From assembly GCA_027563935.2 (NCBI GenBank), contig CM050446.2, positions 128,875,499 through 128,939,498 on the forward strand: a stretch of 64,000 bases of DNA. Reading direction: 5' to 3'. A model generated the notes under the pieces. It had not been told where the DNA came from. It made no database searches and worked only from the letters and a program-made list of their open reading frames with translations. Positions 34,855-46,679 of this stretch are shown here, in pieces. A program made the position numbers and the translations under genes. The stretch comes from Costus lasius (lineage: Eukaryota; Streptophyta; Magnoliopsida; Zingiberales; Costaceae). Numbering within the stretch: the stretch's first letter is position 1; each line of letters opens with the position of its first letter.

Positions 34855-36150
34855 AGAAATTAATAAGGCTTTTTGTTAAATGGGTTCTGGATTCCAATGA
34901 GCGCAAGCGCTCATTGTTAATTACCCCTAAAATCAGGGAACCTTTGATTAAGAGATTTATAATACGCAACAAGATAAGAGCGACAGTCAGATGATATCAT
35001 TCATAAATTTAATTTGACGTGATACATAATTTGACATGATAAGAGAAAGAGTTTTCATCAGCATGGGCAATTTGTGTTCGTCAAACTTTGGCCTTGTGAC
35101 GGTGTGTTGGGTAATACCCGGCCTAGGCAGTACAACGTTATATCGAGGAGCTACACCCCGATGGTAAACATCGACGTACGCACCTCCCAAACGATATTCC
35201 ATCGTAATACATTAAGGCACGTCGGATATTGGATTTGAAACGTCACCCGGTCTTGACGACGTATTGGATGACTCGAATATGAGGGAAATTACCCGGCCTC
35301 ACGGCGTGTTGGAAAATTAGAATTTGAAAAATTATCCTACCTCGCGGCGTGTTGGATGACTTGGATTTGGAGAGAAATTATCCGGCCTCGACGGCGTGTT
35401 GGATAATTGGGTTTGGAGATTTATCGAGCCTTGCGGCATGTTGGGTGTCAGAATTGGAAGATCATCCGGCCTTGGCGGCGTGTTGGATGGCTCAAATTTG
35501 AAGGAAATCACTCGGTCTCACAACGTGTTGAGTAACTTGGATTAGGGAATTATCCGGCCTTGTGGCGTGATGGATAATTTGGTTTGAGAATTTATTCGGC
35601 CTTGCGGCGTGCTGGATAATTGGTTTTGGAATTTTATCCGGCCTTGCGGCGTAACGGATAATTTGATTTGAGAATTTACCCGGCCTTGCGGCGTGTTGGA
35701 TGATTTGATTTGGAATTTATCCGGCCTTGCGGCTTGTTGGATATTTGGAATTGGAAAATCACCCGGCCTTTGTGGCGTGTTGGATAATTTAATTTGGAAA
35801 TATTACCTGGCCTTGCAGCGTGCTGGATGATTTGATTTGGAATTTATCCGGCCTTGCGGCTTGTTGGATATTTGGTTTTGGAATTTTATCTGGCCTTGCG
35901 GCGTAACGGATAATTTGATTTGAGAATTTACCCAGCCTTGCGGCATATTGGATAATTTGATTTGAGAATTTATCCAGCCTTGCGGCATGTTGGATAATTT
36001 GACTTAGAAATTTATCCGGCCTTGCGGCGTGTTGGACGATTTAATTTTGAAATTTTATCCGATCTTGATGAGTGCAACGTCACATTGAGGAGTTACGCTC
36101 TGATGATAAACGTCGACGTACGCACCTCCCAAACAACATTCGTCGCGTAG
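34855..36150 (+). repeat. Dispersed repeat copy B with hairpin minisatellite
   Basis: Same order as copy A: left arm with gagcgcaagcgctc, boundary motif (35127-35222), about 17 hairpin units (35222-36062), and boundary motif again (36066-36150). Units are slightly longer and less A-rich than in copy A, for example ttatccggccttgcggcgtgttggataa. Repeats in the 35803-35988 minus-strand ORF come from this array. Confidence 0.75.
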
Positions 36151-36378
36151 GTCCGAAGCTTGTTTATCATTTAATTTGAGGATAACACGTTATTATTGAC
36201 TCCCCTCATATTATCCAGATTAAAATTTAAAGAGGATATTTGACCGTGCCATATAGATTTATTTTTGACCTTGCATCTTCGGTGGAAGAATAAAATTACT
36301 TTACTCTCATTGTGGTAATCGGCGAATGGAGCTTGGGCCCTTGGGCTTCATAGCTCTTGCCCAAAGAGTAGAGCTTGC

Positions 36379-36404
36379 TTCGCCCGCCCCAACAGGCGGG
36401 CGAA
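36379..36404. other. GC-rich perfect hairpin
   Basis: ttcgcccgcc, a 6-nt loop (ccaaca) and ggcgggcgaa form a perfect 10-bp stem in otherwise mixed sequence. No gene is adjacent, and its role is unknown. Confidence 0.7.
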
Positions 36405-36519
36405 ATTTGGCAATCCCTTGGCTGGGGCGCGGATGTAGGTGAAATACTCGGCGATTGATGCAGCACATTAGGATTTAACGGTTTATTTACCATTCGAGCC
36501 CATTACTCGATCCCATTGC

Positions 36520-37945
36520 TAACTCCTGTGGCATATTCTTCATCATCATGCTTGTTGTCTTCTTCCTCTTCTTTATCATCGTGTTTATTGTCCTTGTCTT
36601 CTCCTTTGTCATCATCGTATTTCGTCTTCCGTCTTCTTCTTTCATCTTCCATCTTCTTTTGTCATAGTTGTCTCTCGCCTTCGTCTTTACCATTTCCATC
36701 TTCTTCTATCTTTGTCTTTCTTGTCTTTCATCTTCTTCTAGCTTTGTCTTTTATCTTCCATCTTCATTTCTTCTTCATCATTGTGCTTGTTGTCTTCTTC
36801 TTCATCGTCGTGTTCATTGTCATTGTCTTTTTTATCTTTCATCTTCTATCTGTCTTCATTTTCTTCTTCTTCGTTGTCATCGTCGTCTTTCATCTTCTAT
36901 CTCCTTCTGTCCTCATTTTCTTCTTTTGTCTTCTAGTTGTCTTTTATCTTCCGTCTTCATTTCTTCTTCGTCATCATACTTGTTGTCTTCTTCTTCATTG
37001 TCTTCCTCATCTTTCGTCTTTTGTCTTTATCTTCATTTTCATTTTCTTCTGTTTCATTGTCGTCTTCCATCTTCTTTGTCATTGTTGTCTTTTCTCTTCT
37101 TCTTGATCCTCTTCATAGTCCTCCTCCATCATCACCATCTTCCATCCTCTTATGTCTTTGTCTTCATTGTCATTCATCTTCTAATTGTTTTTTATCTTTC
37201 GTCTTCATTTCTTTTTTGTCATCGTGCTTGTTGTCTTCTTTCTTTTTCATCTTTCGTCTTTTGTCTTTATCTTCATTTTCTTCTTCTTCTTTGTCATCGT
37301 TGTCTTCAGTCTATTTCTTCTTTTTCATTGTTGTCTTTCATCTTTGTCTTCACCTTCTTCATTGCCTCCATCATCATCGTGTTCATTATATTCATCTTCA
37401 AAATTTTTCGTCTTTGTCTTTGTTTTCGTCTTCATTTTTTTCTTCTTCGTTGTCTTCCATCTTCTTTTGTCTGTCTTCTCATTGCCTTCCATCCTCTTCT
37501 TCTTCTATCTTCATTGGCTTCCATCTTCTTCAGGCTTTATCTTCTGTCTTCATTTGTTCTTCATCACCGTGTTCATTGTCTGTCTTCTTCTTCATTGTCT
37601 TCTTCATCTTCATAATCTTCATCATGTTTTCTCTCCTGCCTTTGTCTTCATTTTTCTTACTCTTCTTTGTCATTGTTGTCTTTCATCTTCGTCTTTACCT
37701 TCTTCATCAACTTCCTCCTCCATCATCATCGTCGTGTTCATTGTCTTCGTCGTCCTTTGTCTTCTTCATCATTTTCTTTTTCTTCTTTGTTGTCTTCCAT
37801 CTTCTTTTGTCTTCGTCATCTTCTGTCTTTTCCTATCTTTGTCTTTATTTTCTTCTTCTTTTTCGTTCTTCTTTGTAATTGTCATCTTTCATCTTCTGTC
37901 TCCTTTGTTATCTGTCGTCTTTCATCTTCCATCTTTCTCAAATAT
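36520..37945 (+). repeat. Trinucleotide-rich low-complexity tract (ttc/atc/gtc)
   Basis: About 1.4 kb made almost only of ttc, atc, gtc, tcg and tct triplets in changing order. It has few A-G pairs and therefore almost no stop codons on the plus strand, so ORFs of 196, 315, 313, 278 and 120 codons overlap in all three frames. Their products are only S, L, F, V, I, H and C, which is what the composition dictates. Not a gene. Confidence 0.85.
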
Positions 37946-38482
37946 CAAATTAAACTGCCTTATGATATTTCTTGTAGTTCTTTCTCAACAATGTTGCTCC
38001 TTTCATCTTGTGCGAATGTAAGTTTTTAATAATAGTGTCTCATTTTATATGAGGATTAAAGACTACATTGCATCTAATTAAACTTTCTTCTGCCTAGAAA
38101 AGGTGCTGGTGCATTGCACCTAAGAAGTATTCATGTTAAAGTACAATAAGGCGCCCTTTGGCAATATGTAGAGGACTGACCAAAATAATTAAGTATGATT
38201 TGTTTAGTGTAGCAAGCACCTTCTACAATTACTAAATTGAGATTATCTACAAGAAAACAATTGTTATGACAAAATCCAAGATTGAATTATATGAGTATTA
38301 GCCAAAAGTATTTCTTTAAATACTATAGGTAAAAAATTTCTATATATTTACAATTATGAAAATGAAACTAAAATGAACGTGCAAAACAACTATCCTCTAA
38401 TCAAACTGAACATGTATCTTGTATCCATCGTTAACATTAAGGGATATAATTGCGTAACGCACTAGAATCATTTGCTACTTAC
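37946..38482. other. AT-rich gene-free stretch
   Basis: Nothing recognisable between the low-complexity tract and the exon-like block on its right. Confidence 0.5.
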
Positions 38483-38607
38483 CCTCAATCCGGAAAGTGA
38501 TGCGATAGCACCTTCTAAAGAATGCATGAGAGTCTTGTAACCCTGGCATTCAGATCTAAGTCCCAACAAGGACGACAAGAACCCAGATCTTTCATATGGC
38601 TCGCCAT
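38483..38607 (-). CDS. Candidate internal exon, unrecognised protein
   Basis: On the minus strand, atttgcag precedes and gtaagtag follows a 125-bp block with an open frame reading DGEPYERSGFLSSLLGLRSE and then QGYKTLMHSLEGAIASLSGL. Both splice sites are strong, and the composition differs from the AT-rich surroundings. The block could belong with 40820-40907 and the coding-like 40380-40485, which lie upstream on the same strand. I do not recognise the protein, and no full gene can be assembled. Confidence 0.45.
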
Positions 38608-38828
38608 CTGCAAATACACATTTGAAGTGCACACAAACAAATACCCGGCACATAATAGAAATAGAGTCATTAATTGTTTTATATCAATGAACTTGGCACA
38701 TTCCATATGCCGCAAAATTCTAGCACATGTTGTTATATAGTACAAGCCAACTAGTTTATGCATCATATGGTTTGAAGAGAAAATATTACCGAGTGATTTC
38801 ACGAGAGAGGATTCAAGAATCAAATATC

Positions 38829-38831
<3 letters not shown>

Positions 38832-38891
<60 letters not shown>
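38832..38891. repeat. (AT)n microsatellite
   Basis: About 30 uninterrupted AT dinucleotides. Confidence 0.95.
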
Positions 38892-38893
<2 letters not shown>

Positions 38894-39798
38894 GTAAAAT
38901 ATTGAAAACTCTAACATGCCCCTCAAACTAGAAAACAAATCTCTAAAAACACAATCAAAATCACATGCTAGAGCATTTCTAAATTAATATATACTAGTCA
39001 TATATATGTCAACTTGATTTATCAAGTTACATGTTCACCAAATTCCTACAAACATAAGTACAAAATCTTAAAGTAGATCTCATATCACCAGCGGCTACAG
39101 TATAATCAGCATTAGAGAAACTTCAATCAGAAATGTTCATGTTTCTTATGAAGTAGTGCTTTCTAGGTATAGTAAAAAAAATCCATAAATAGCATGCCAT
39201 GGAAGAACTACTCCTATATTAATTGAAAGACGAAGAAGACAACCTGCTCCCTTCAATGTTTAAACATTATGAGTTAAAACAAGTGTTTGTAATGATGACA
39301 AGTCATCTGGTGTTCCTCAAAGCACATCCAATTGTAGGCACAATGATATACAGATCATAATATGATCAGATCATTATAGATTGCAGTAGCATAAATTAGA
39401 TGGTTAAAAAGTGGACTTCTTTGTCAAGAAATCAAACCTTTAGCATACTGTTTCTAACTTCAAGTTAGGATAGCAACACTAAAGGCTTATAAATTAATTA
39501 AATCTATGTTAAAATTATAGTTCTAGAAATGGAGGCCTAACTTGTAGCTCCAGGTTGACAATCAAATTGCATAAAATGTTCCCCCAGCAAACTCAACGAT
39601 CCCTGCATGCCCATAATGAGGCCAACGCTTTGCCTTAAAACTGAAGGTAAATGTTTGCTACCGCAAAAAAGTCAATTATTCAAGTTTCAATTGAATAGAC
39701 AAAGCATGGAGGCTAGAATTAGAAGACAAATACCATATCAGCATTTTAAGTACCAAGAATTAAATAAAAACACTCAACTTCTCCAGGAAATTCCATAT

Positions 39799-40064
39799 CA
39801 AGTGCTACTTGCTTTTCAGTGCAAGGGTATACTTATAATTTTCAGGACCTTTTTGTAAATATTTAAAACTTATAGATGTTTTCTGTAAAATTCTTTCTAA
39901 AAACACAATAACCATAAAAAATCCTACTTTCCAAGTGCTACTTGCTTTTCAGTGCAAGGGTATACTTATAATTTTCAGGACCTTTTTGTAAATATTTAAA
40001 ACTTATAGATGTTTTCTGTAAAATTCTTTCTAAAAACACAATAACCATAAAAAATCCTACTTTC
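39799..40064 (+). repeat. Identical tandem duplication, 133-bp unit
   Basis: caagtgctacttgcttttc begins units at 39799 and 39932. I see no difference between them, so the duplication is recent or an assembly artefact. Confidence 0.9.
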
Positions 40065-40379
40065 TTTGACCCCTCTTCCACTCCCCTTTGTTGTCCCAAA
40101 GTTCTGAGCCAGGTAAAACTCTTTCAACTTACAAAGACAATATGCAAAAGTTTTAAACTAATGCAAAAGTTTATATCAACTAAATTTCCACAATAGAGAA
40201 AGGTTGTTGTTGATAGAACGAGGTAAAGACACACAACAAGAAGCATATATCAATTCTCTAAAAGAGTACATAATATTAAGATATGAATGTCATTGTTAAA
40301 ACGACAAACTGTCTGAATCCCTTCAGTATAAATTTTAGCATCAGAATTATTATCAACTACTGATAGCAATTTACCATAC

Positions 40380-40485
40380 TTTTTCCTAGATTGGTTGCAT
40401 CAAAATCATATGGAACTTGAAGTTCTAGAATAAATTTGCTAACATTATCCCACACTGACCAATAAAAGGACTTCCTGATTCATTT
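40380..40485 (-). other. Coding-like block, unrecognised
   Basis: One minus-strand frame reads SFYWSVWDNVSKFILELQ and then PYDFDATNLGKK without a stop. No clear splice sites are evident. It is on the same strand as the two exon-like blocks on either side and may be part of the same unknown gene. Confidence 0.3.
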
Positions 40486-40819
40486 TCTGGTTACATAACA
40501 CGAAGGCCACTCAAAAAGTGAATGAACATTTCATGTAGATTAATGTTATTAAGACAAAAACATATCCAAACACTTACAATGCCAGATAACTATTAACTAG
40601 AAATGAAATAAAGGATTGGATCAGTACCCTTTGGTGTCAAGGTAATCCACTAAAAAGGGTATAGGTCGTAGAAGATGCATGTTTATCCACCACTAAACAT
40701 GAGCATTACTTTGCATACTAGATGTGGAATTCTTGAGATGAGTTTTTCACATAAATAAAACACACAAAAACAATATTCATGGAATGAAATAGGAGAAAAA
40801 AATAAAAGAAGAAACCTAC

Positions 40820-40907
40820 CGCTTTAGACCATCTATTTAAATCCTCCTCAGTAAGGTCACGTTTCTTGGATAAACGATCAGTTATGAGATCATCAGGTGT
40901 CTCGGTT
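40820..40907 (-). CDS. Candidate internal exon, unrecognised protein
   Basis: This 88-bp block on the minus strand lies between ctatttgtag and gtaggttt, good acceptor and donor. Its open frame reads TETPDDLITDRLSKKRDL then TEEDLNRWSKA, a charged segment typical of soluble protein. It lies 343 bp downstream of the last recognisable ATXR3-like exon but does not match what should follow in that family. It may be a neighbouring gene or a diverged insertion. Confidence 0.45.
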
Positions 40908-41249
40908 CTACAAATAGAAATTCTTATGGATTTCTGCTCATGTAAAACTATGAAAAAGTAAGCAGCCTCCTGGTTTTTCTATGATTACAGAAAAATAGTA
41001 AGATAGATGGGATGGCCAATTTGTCATAGACAGATGAAACATAACTAGGTTCAAAATCATCAGAGTAAAAAATTGTTACAAATAACCAAACAAAAAATCT
41101 TGCTCAGATGAAATGATTATAAAGTAGGAATTCTTCAATGTATGCATCTACAGAGATTGTAAGGAAGATTAATCTGAATCCAGGAATATTATAAAGATCC
41201 ACTGAACTAAAAATTAACAGCTTTTGCACATTTGCTCTACAATATATAC

Positions 41250-41345
41250 GTTCTCAAATGCCCTTTCTCCAACTAGATTCAGATAGCTACCTCTGCAAAC
41301 TTGACTACCACATAAGCAAACCGATGCTTCATACTCTTCCTTACT
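41250..41345 (-). pseudogene. ATXR3-like post-SET exon (CLCGSQVC)
   Basis: Between ttgatgcag and a weak gtatat. The frame reads SKEEYEASVCLCGSQVCRGS then YLNLVGERAFEN, with the cysteines of the post-SET zinc site. Confidence 0.8.
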
Positions 41346-41421
41346 CTGCATCAAAGCAGAATGTATAGTGATGACCATACATCGTCTTCATATAATAACA
41401 TTTCCCCAACATGATGCACAC

Positions 41422-41520
41422 CTCTGTACTGAGTTGTAGTCAAAGGTGATTTCTTCACCATAACTAATTGGTACAATAGAGTATATTCCTACTTGGTATT
41501 GACCATCTACAGCTGTAACC
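41422..41520 (-). pseudogene. ATXR3-like SET exon (GEEITFDYN)
   Basis: Between ggaatag and gtgtgc. The frame reads VTAVDGQYQVGIYS and then SYGEEITFDYNSV, with the catalytic-site tyrosine motif ITFDYN. One base seems missing just before the donor, so the join to the next exon is out of frame. Confidence 0.8.
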
Positions 41521-43603
41521 CTATTCCAAAATAATACGATTAAGATAGATATTGGAGTTACTAGAAGTACGGTATATCATTATAAAGAATGAATAATGCA
41601 TTTTCACATTACAGCATGATGGAGAACATTAAACATTCTCAACACTTACTACTAGCTTTAATATTGGGATGAATATCTATATCAGCTTAAAGTTTCCAGT
41701 TAGAAATGTACAATCATAAATAGTATCAACTCATTTAAAATTAGAAAATAGTTGCAACAAATAGATCCCAAGAAGAACTACTAGAATATTCAAATAGTTG
41801 CAAATTAACTCCCAATTAGCAGATGCCCAACTTTGTAATATTGTTAAGTTGAGACTATTTTATATTGAGACATTTTTCCTGTCAATTCGACAGATTTGCT
41901 GAATCTCATGATGGATGTTAGTGCAAATTTGATCATGAGAAGCACTAATAACTAGACATGTGATTAGAAAAATCAAAGAGAGAATTGTGCTGAGAAAAGA
42001 GCTAACATGGTCTTAAAAGGACCAATATATCAAAACAAGGGAGACAATATCATATGAACGCTAACAGTTCTCCTCAAGTTGGATTACAAACGCCAATCAT
42101 ACCCATCTTGGCATAAATGTGAAGAATCTACCAAAAGCTATGAAGCAAGCTAATACCTAAAGGTAGTAAATTGAATGAAAATCCTTTTCGACATCATAAA
42201 CTCTCACAAATTAACAGACCACTAAATTGTTGGCAATGTAAATAATTCACTAGTTGTTATAATATATAGTCATTGGTTTTATATGGATTTAGATATGTCT
42301 TAAGTCACATCATTTCTCAAGTGATGTGAATTGTAGCTCTATGTTCATTCTTGATTCTTGATCTAATAACCACACCATTGTTTGTAATACAAATAGCAGG
42401 CAAATTGTCATAATACATTATCATCAGCTCTACAACTGTATGTCATATCATAATATAAGTGGTGAATATCATGGCTTTATAATTTGACTTATTACTCAAT
42501 CAAGTAATCACACTGTTTCTTGCTCTTTCAGTCACAAGTTGTCTCCCACACAAGTACATCGGCCTGGGATAAATGAGATAAATATTCTGCCACATAAACG
42601 GCAAGCATAATATGCATTATTGAAAGAATCAATATGAAAATGTTGATGTTTTGGTTAAAATAGTCTTTTTTCCTAGTGCCTCTTTCAAGAAATGCAATGT
42701 CATAAATACAACTTCTTAGTGGCTAACAATACACTGAGAGACAAAGAATAGCACATGGATTTACTAACAATACCATAAGCATGAAAAAAAATAAAGTCTT
42801 TCAAGTATGAGAATTTCATTAAAAAAATACATCATGGTGCAAAGGAAAAGTGAGAATGAACGAAGCAAGAGACCCAAAAAAACATAATGACACAAATAAT
42901 ATCAACAGTTTATAATAAAGGTGAGAAAGCAGACTTTGCGCGTGCAAAACTAATGATAAGAGATAATTTAAAATCAGGAAACATACATATGAAAATGAAA
43001 GCACATGCAAGGAGATAATGATTCTTAGGACTGTGTCTAGAAATCTATTTAAAAAGCTTTTAAGTATTTGCAATGAGGAGCTTAATTAATGAATTCTTGA
43101 AATTATTCTCCTTGATATCTCTTCTATGTATGTTCCTCATCTTTTTAGCATCTCTTATATCCTTCTCCTTTCTCTATTCTTCTTCTCAACTGCCCTGTAC
43201 CCCTAATGCATCAATACAAGAGAAACAACTAGTCTTGGTGGGAATAAATCATATAACAAAATATAACATTAGAATAACAAGAAATTTAATAAAAACGGAA
43301 GTATGGGAAGAAGCTCAATTATATAAACAAATTACAAAACCAGCTCTCCTCGTACCAGTATCAGACATAACCATTTTAGAATTCTAATAGTATAAAAACA
43401 TGATGAAGGCGATGAATAAACTTTGACCTTCTTAACAAAAAATGCGCAAGTAAAATTCAATTATAAGAAACTATTAGAATATTCTAAATCGGATAATTGT
43501 AATCTTCCTATGTGAATGCTATCTATATCACATAACCTACTGTCAGCAAAACAAATAAGTCAACAGCAAGATGTAAAGATTCTGAATAGAAAACATAGCT
43601 TAC
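41521..43603. other. Intron-like AT-rich sequence within the ATXR3-like remnant
   Basis: No coding content. ORFs on both strands at 42819-43387 are hydrophobic, low-complexity and not supported. Confidence 0.5.
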
Positions 43604-43704
43604 TTTGCTTCACAATTAGGCTTGCAAAAGTGACAGATTCGGCTAGCATAATTTGCTTTGAGAATAGCATCAACAATAACCAAATCATATCCATCTCGAT
43701 CCCC
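43604..43704 (-). pseudogene. ATXR3-like SET exon (NYASRICH)
   Basis: Between aaaatag and gtaagc. The 101-bp open frame reads DRDGYDLVIVDAILKANYAS, then RICHFCKPNCEAK, with the conserved asparagine and cysteine of the SET core. Confidence 0.8.
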
Positions 43705-43803
43705 CTATTTTATTCAGTAGCCAACAACCAAATTGCACGTGCAGCTCAATGAAACAAACCAAGATAGAACAATGTTGGCAATAGCATCAAACAAAGGAGT
43801 CAC

Positions 43804-43912
43804 CTTTGGCCTCTCTAAATAAATTATAAAATTCATGTGTCGGATCTTGACTATTTTTCTACGGAGACCTAATACCATCTTGCTTCTCAAACCATTTCCA
43901 AGCTAGATAAAC
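43804..43912 (-). pseudogene. ATXR3-like exon with internal stop
   Basis: Between atgctatag and gtgact. The frame reads WKWFEKQDGIRS, then a TAG, then DPTHEFYN. A small deletion near 43820 shifts the following YLERPKG-like segment out of frame. Confidence 0.75.
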
Positions 43913-46164
43913 CTATAGCATTGATAAAATGAAACATGTTAGCTTGAATATCAATAATGAAGTTCAACTTGTCACCGTATAACCACGTATTGAAGATAAG
44001 GAATTGGTGAGTGTGTATCAGCCGATGCCAGTATCATAATTATATACCATGCTAGTAATGTGTAAATTCATAGTTGATTCATTTTTTCCCCAAACAACGA
44101 TAGGCAGTTCTTTTATCGTTGGGGGCCAAGCATTCAACAACTCACCATTGGCCACCCTAATGTCACCAAAGGCATGAAACCACAAAGTATAACAAGAATA
44201 AAGATAACTTGCAAGTAAAATCTAGTTTAAACAAACTATAATAGAGAAACTAATTTGGATTATTAACATCCTCTAGTGAAGTAACAACTAACACATTATG
44301 AAGTCTGATCACCAATGTGTGAAACCATGAATGTAGAAAACCAGGATAGTTCCAGATGAAGATTCAATGAATATGGCCTGGAGTAGCTAAGTAGATTGGA
44401 ATCAGCATGCCACTGAATTGGCAGTTGGGATATTTGTACCAACAGAATTGTCCCTGTGGAATGGATGGAGAGAATGATTGATTTGATTGGTTGATTGATT
44501 GATTGAGCTGAATATAGAATCTTTTTTGTGAGTGAAGGTGCAATCATAAGGTTAAGTCTTATCTCATAAGGTAGATTGTTTATAGGAGTGTATTGTACAC
44601 TCGAGTTACTTTGAATATGATTATATTTTATTTGAATTCATCTAATTTCACTTCGACTGAGGCTAGATTGATGGGTCAGATCAATTTTTGCTAGCCCTAA
44701 TTGTCAAGAGCTAAGGGAAAGATTCTTGTTTAGTTGACTAATGCATCGTGTAATCTCTCCTAGTTTTGACTAGGATTGTTGCTTTGTTTGCAACTTTAGG
44801 TCTTGCTATTTGTTTTCTTTTTTGCACTGACTAAATCATGAGCATAGCAACTGATTTTGATGCTTTCAAATTTTTAAGGAAAAAGGGTTGACTCCTATTT
44901 ATTGTTATTTGATGCTTTTAATTAGACTTCACCGAGAACAAAATTTTACCTTAAGTTTGTTTTTATTACTAAATGCACCTAACTCTAAAATGCCTACTTC
45001 CATTAATCCCATGATTACCATTTCTTTTTGAATATATAAGGTTTCTTTAGTCTTCTATTGCAATTGCTTTATTCTTCATCATTTTTGTAACTATGAGTTT
45101 GATGTAGCTTCTCTAGTTTCTTTCACCTAATTGATTCTTTGTTCCAAGGGCTTTAACAATATGACAAGAATGAAAATTGTGTTCTCACTCTTCCTACTCT
45201 CATACATCCTATGTTTTCCATACACCTATACAAGGGCTTTAATAATGTGTTTAATATTTGAGAAAAACTTATTACGTTCATCCTTATCTCTTTGGATAAG
45301 AGCTATGATCTACTCAATTCTATTTTCTTTGTTTTTGTCTCTTATTGCACAACAAAATAACTCAATATTAATCACTTAGATCACTTGGATGAGGATTAAC
45401 TGAGTTGAATCACTAAGTCTAGAGCATGAGTACTTGGATGGGGTCACTTGGATAGGCTCTTGAACACATCACTTGAAAATCTCTCACTCATGAGTAAATT
45501 ATGATTTATTTGTATGTGACTTTCTTTCAGAGTTAGGGATGAACCCATTTGACTTAACTTGTGTGGATGCAATTAAGAGATGCTTCAACTCTACAAGACT
45601 AGACCCTTTTCATTTGTCAAAAAGAAGGCATTCAAATATGTGTAAAAGCCCTCCTATTTCTTTTTCTTTCTTAGTTTTGAGTTCTATTTTTTTGAACGTA
45701 AGTTCAATTAGTCCTTTCATATTAATCTGCATGGGAAGGGAACTCCAATTTATTTTTTAGATGTTCAATCCAAAAGAATTTGCATGAAAAACAAAACTCT
45801 TATATTAGAACAATTATCTTGCACACCCAACGTGGTTGCTCTTTCATTTCATTTTTAGTTGAATTATGATTTATTCGAATTAATCATCATAAGTACCTAA
45901 AAATTCTCAACATGAATGCCTATGTTTGTGATGTTATTCATGAGTTTTAGGATGTTCTAAAATGAAATCTTATAAGATTATTATTCAACATAACCAAGTA
46001 GATGATATGTAAGTGTTTGTATTTATCAAATGATCCAGAATAGCACCAATACCAAACATTTATATTTATGTGACTTTATGACTGCACGTGATACATGAAT
46101 CAAAACAATATAGGATAGTGCCCATATCAAAAATTTCTATTCAAATTACTTGATATTTAAACCA
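43913..46164. other. Intron-like sequence within the ATXR3-like remnant
   Basis: I see no further exon. Short ORFs (44296-44547, 45131-45379, 45539-45760) have no recognisable domain. Confidence 0.45.
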
Positions 46165-46204
46165 GAAAATTGAGTCCTCACCAAATCCTCCGTACGTTGA
46201 CTGA
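46165..46204 (-). pseudogene. ATXR3-like exon remnant (GGFGED block)
   Basis: After ttcttttgcag the frame reads YGGFGEDSIFWF, resembling the start of the SET domain in ATXR3 (a GGFGED motif followed by a hydrophobic strand). It is short and diverged. The call depends on its order with the next blocks. Confidence 0.45.
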
Positions 46205-46679
46205 CTGCAAAAGAAATAAAGGGCGCAATTAGTATAGCTTGGGAGTAAGTCAAATCACATTGCAATCACTTTGCTTTAATTTTAGAATCATGAGATGTCT
46301 ACTTCAGAACTTATGTAGTGTAGGTGGGTAGTGCAACAACGACCAGGCTATGGTCTTCTTATGGTTGAAAAGTATTTGCATCCATGCTTGTTCATCAAGT
46401 CAACAATGGTATTTTTTTTTCAAGAAATTATAGTCTGATAAATTAAGAACCATCAGAGTGCAGAATCTTGGCCGACCATGCCAACAATGGTTTATAATCA
46501 ACAGTAGAAGAGAATGAAAAAGAAAACATAGTTTCTTTCTTTGGTCTACTTGGATAGTTAATCAGAAAGGAAAAAAAACAAAACCAAGTTTTAGAAACTT
46601 ACCCGCCAATCTCATGGGCCTAAAATGGAGGTGGAACAGTAGAAGGAACATATCTAAATTTCCAAACTGCCCGGAGCCT

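Larger units (their letters stand above)
41250..46204 (-). pseudogene. ATXR3/SDG2-like SET-domain histone methyltransferase, degenerate fragment
   Basis: Five blocks on the minus strand follow the order of the SET domain of plant ATXR3 (SDG2), the main H3K4 trimethyltransferase: 46204-46165, 43912-43804, 43704-43604, 41520-41422 and 41345-41250. They are separated by introns with mostly good splice sites, so this is a DNA-level copy and not a retrocopy. The recognisable core includes NYASRIC, PNCEAK, SYGEEITFDYNS and SVCLCGSQVC, that is the substrate/cofactor site and the cysteine-rich post-SET region. A TAG in the second block and small deletions in the second and fourth break the frame. The long N-terminus and the C-terminal region are not found here. 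An assembly error could explain single breaks but not all of them. Confidence 0.75.

Noticed and set aside
36516..38029. Long ORFs of 196-315 codons
   Set aside because: Triplet-rich pyrimidine sequence lacks stops in all three frames; products consist of only a few residue types.
43073..43387. 104-codon ORF with hydrophobic start as a membrane protein gene
   Set aside because: Lies in intron-like AT-rich sequence, has no recognised family, and has a matching hydrophobic ORF on the opposite side typical of composition.
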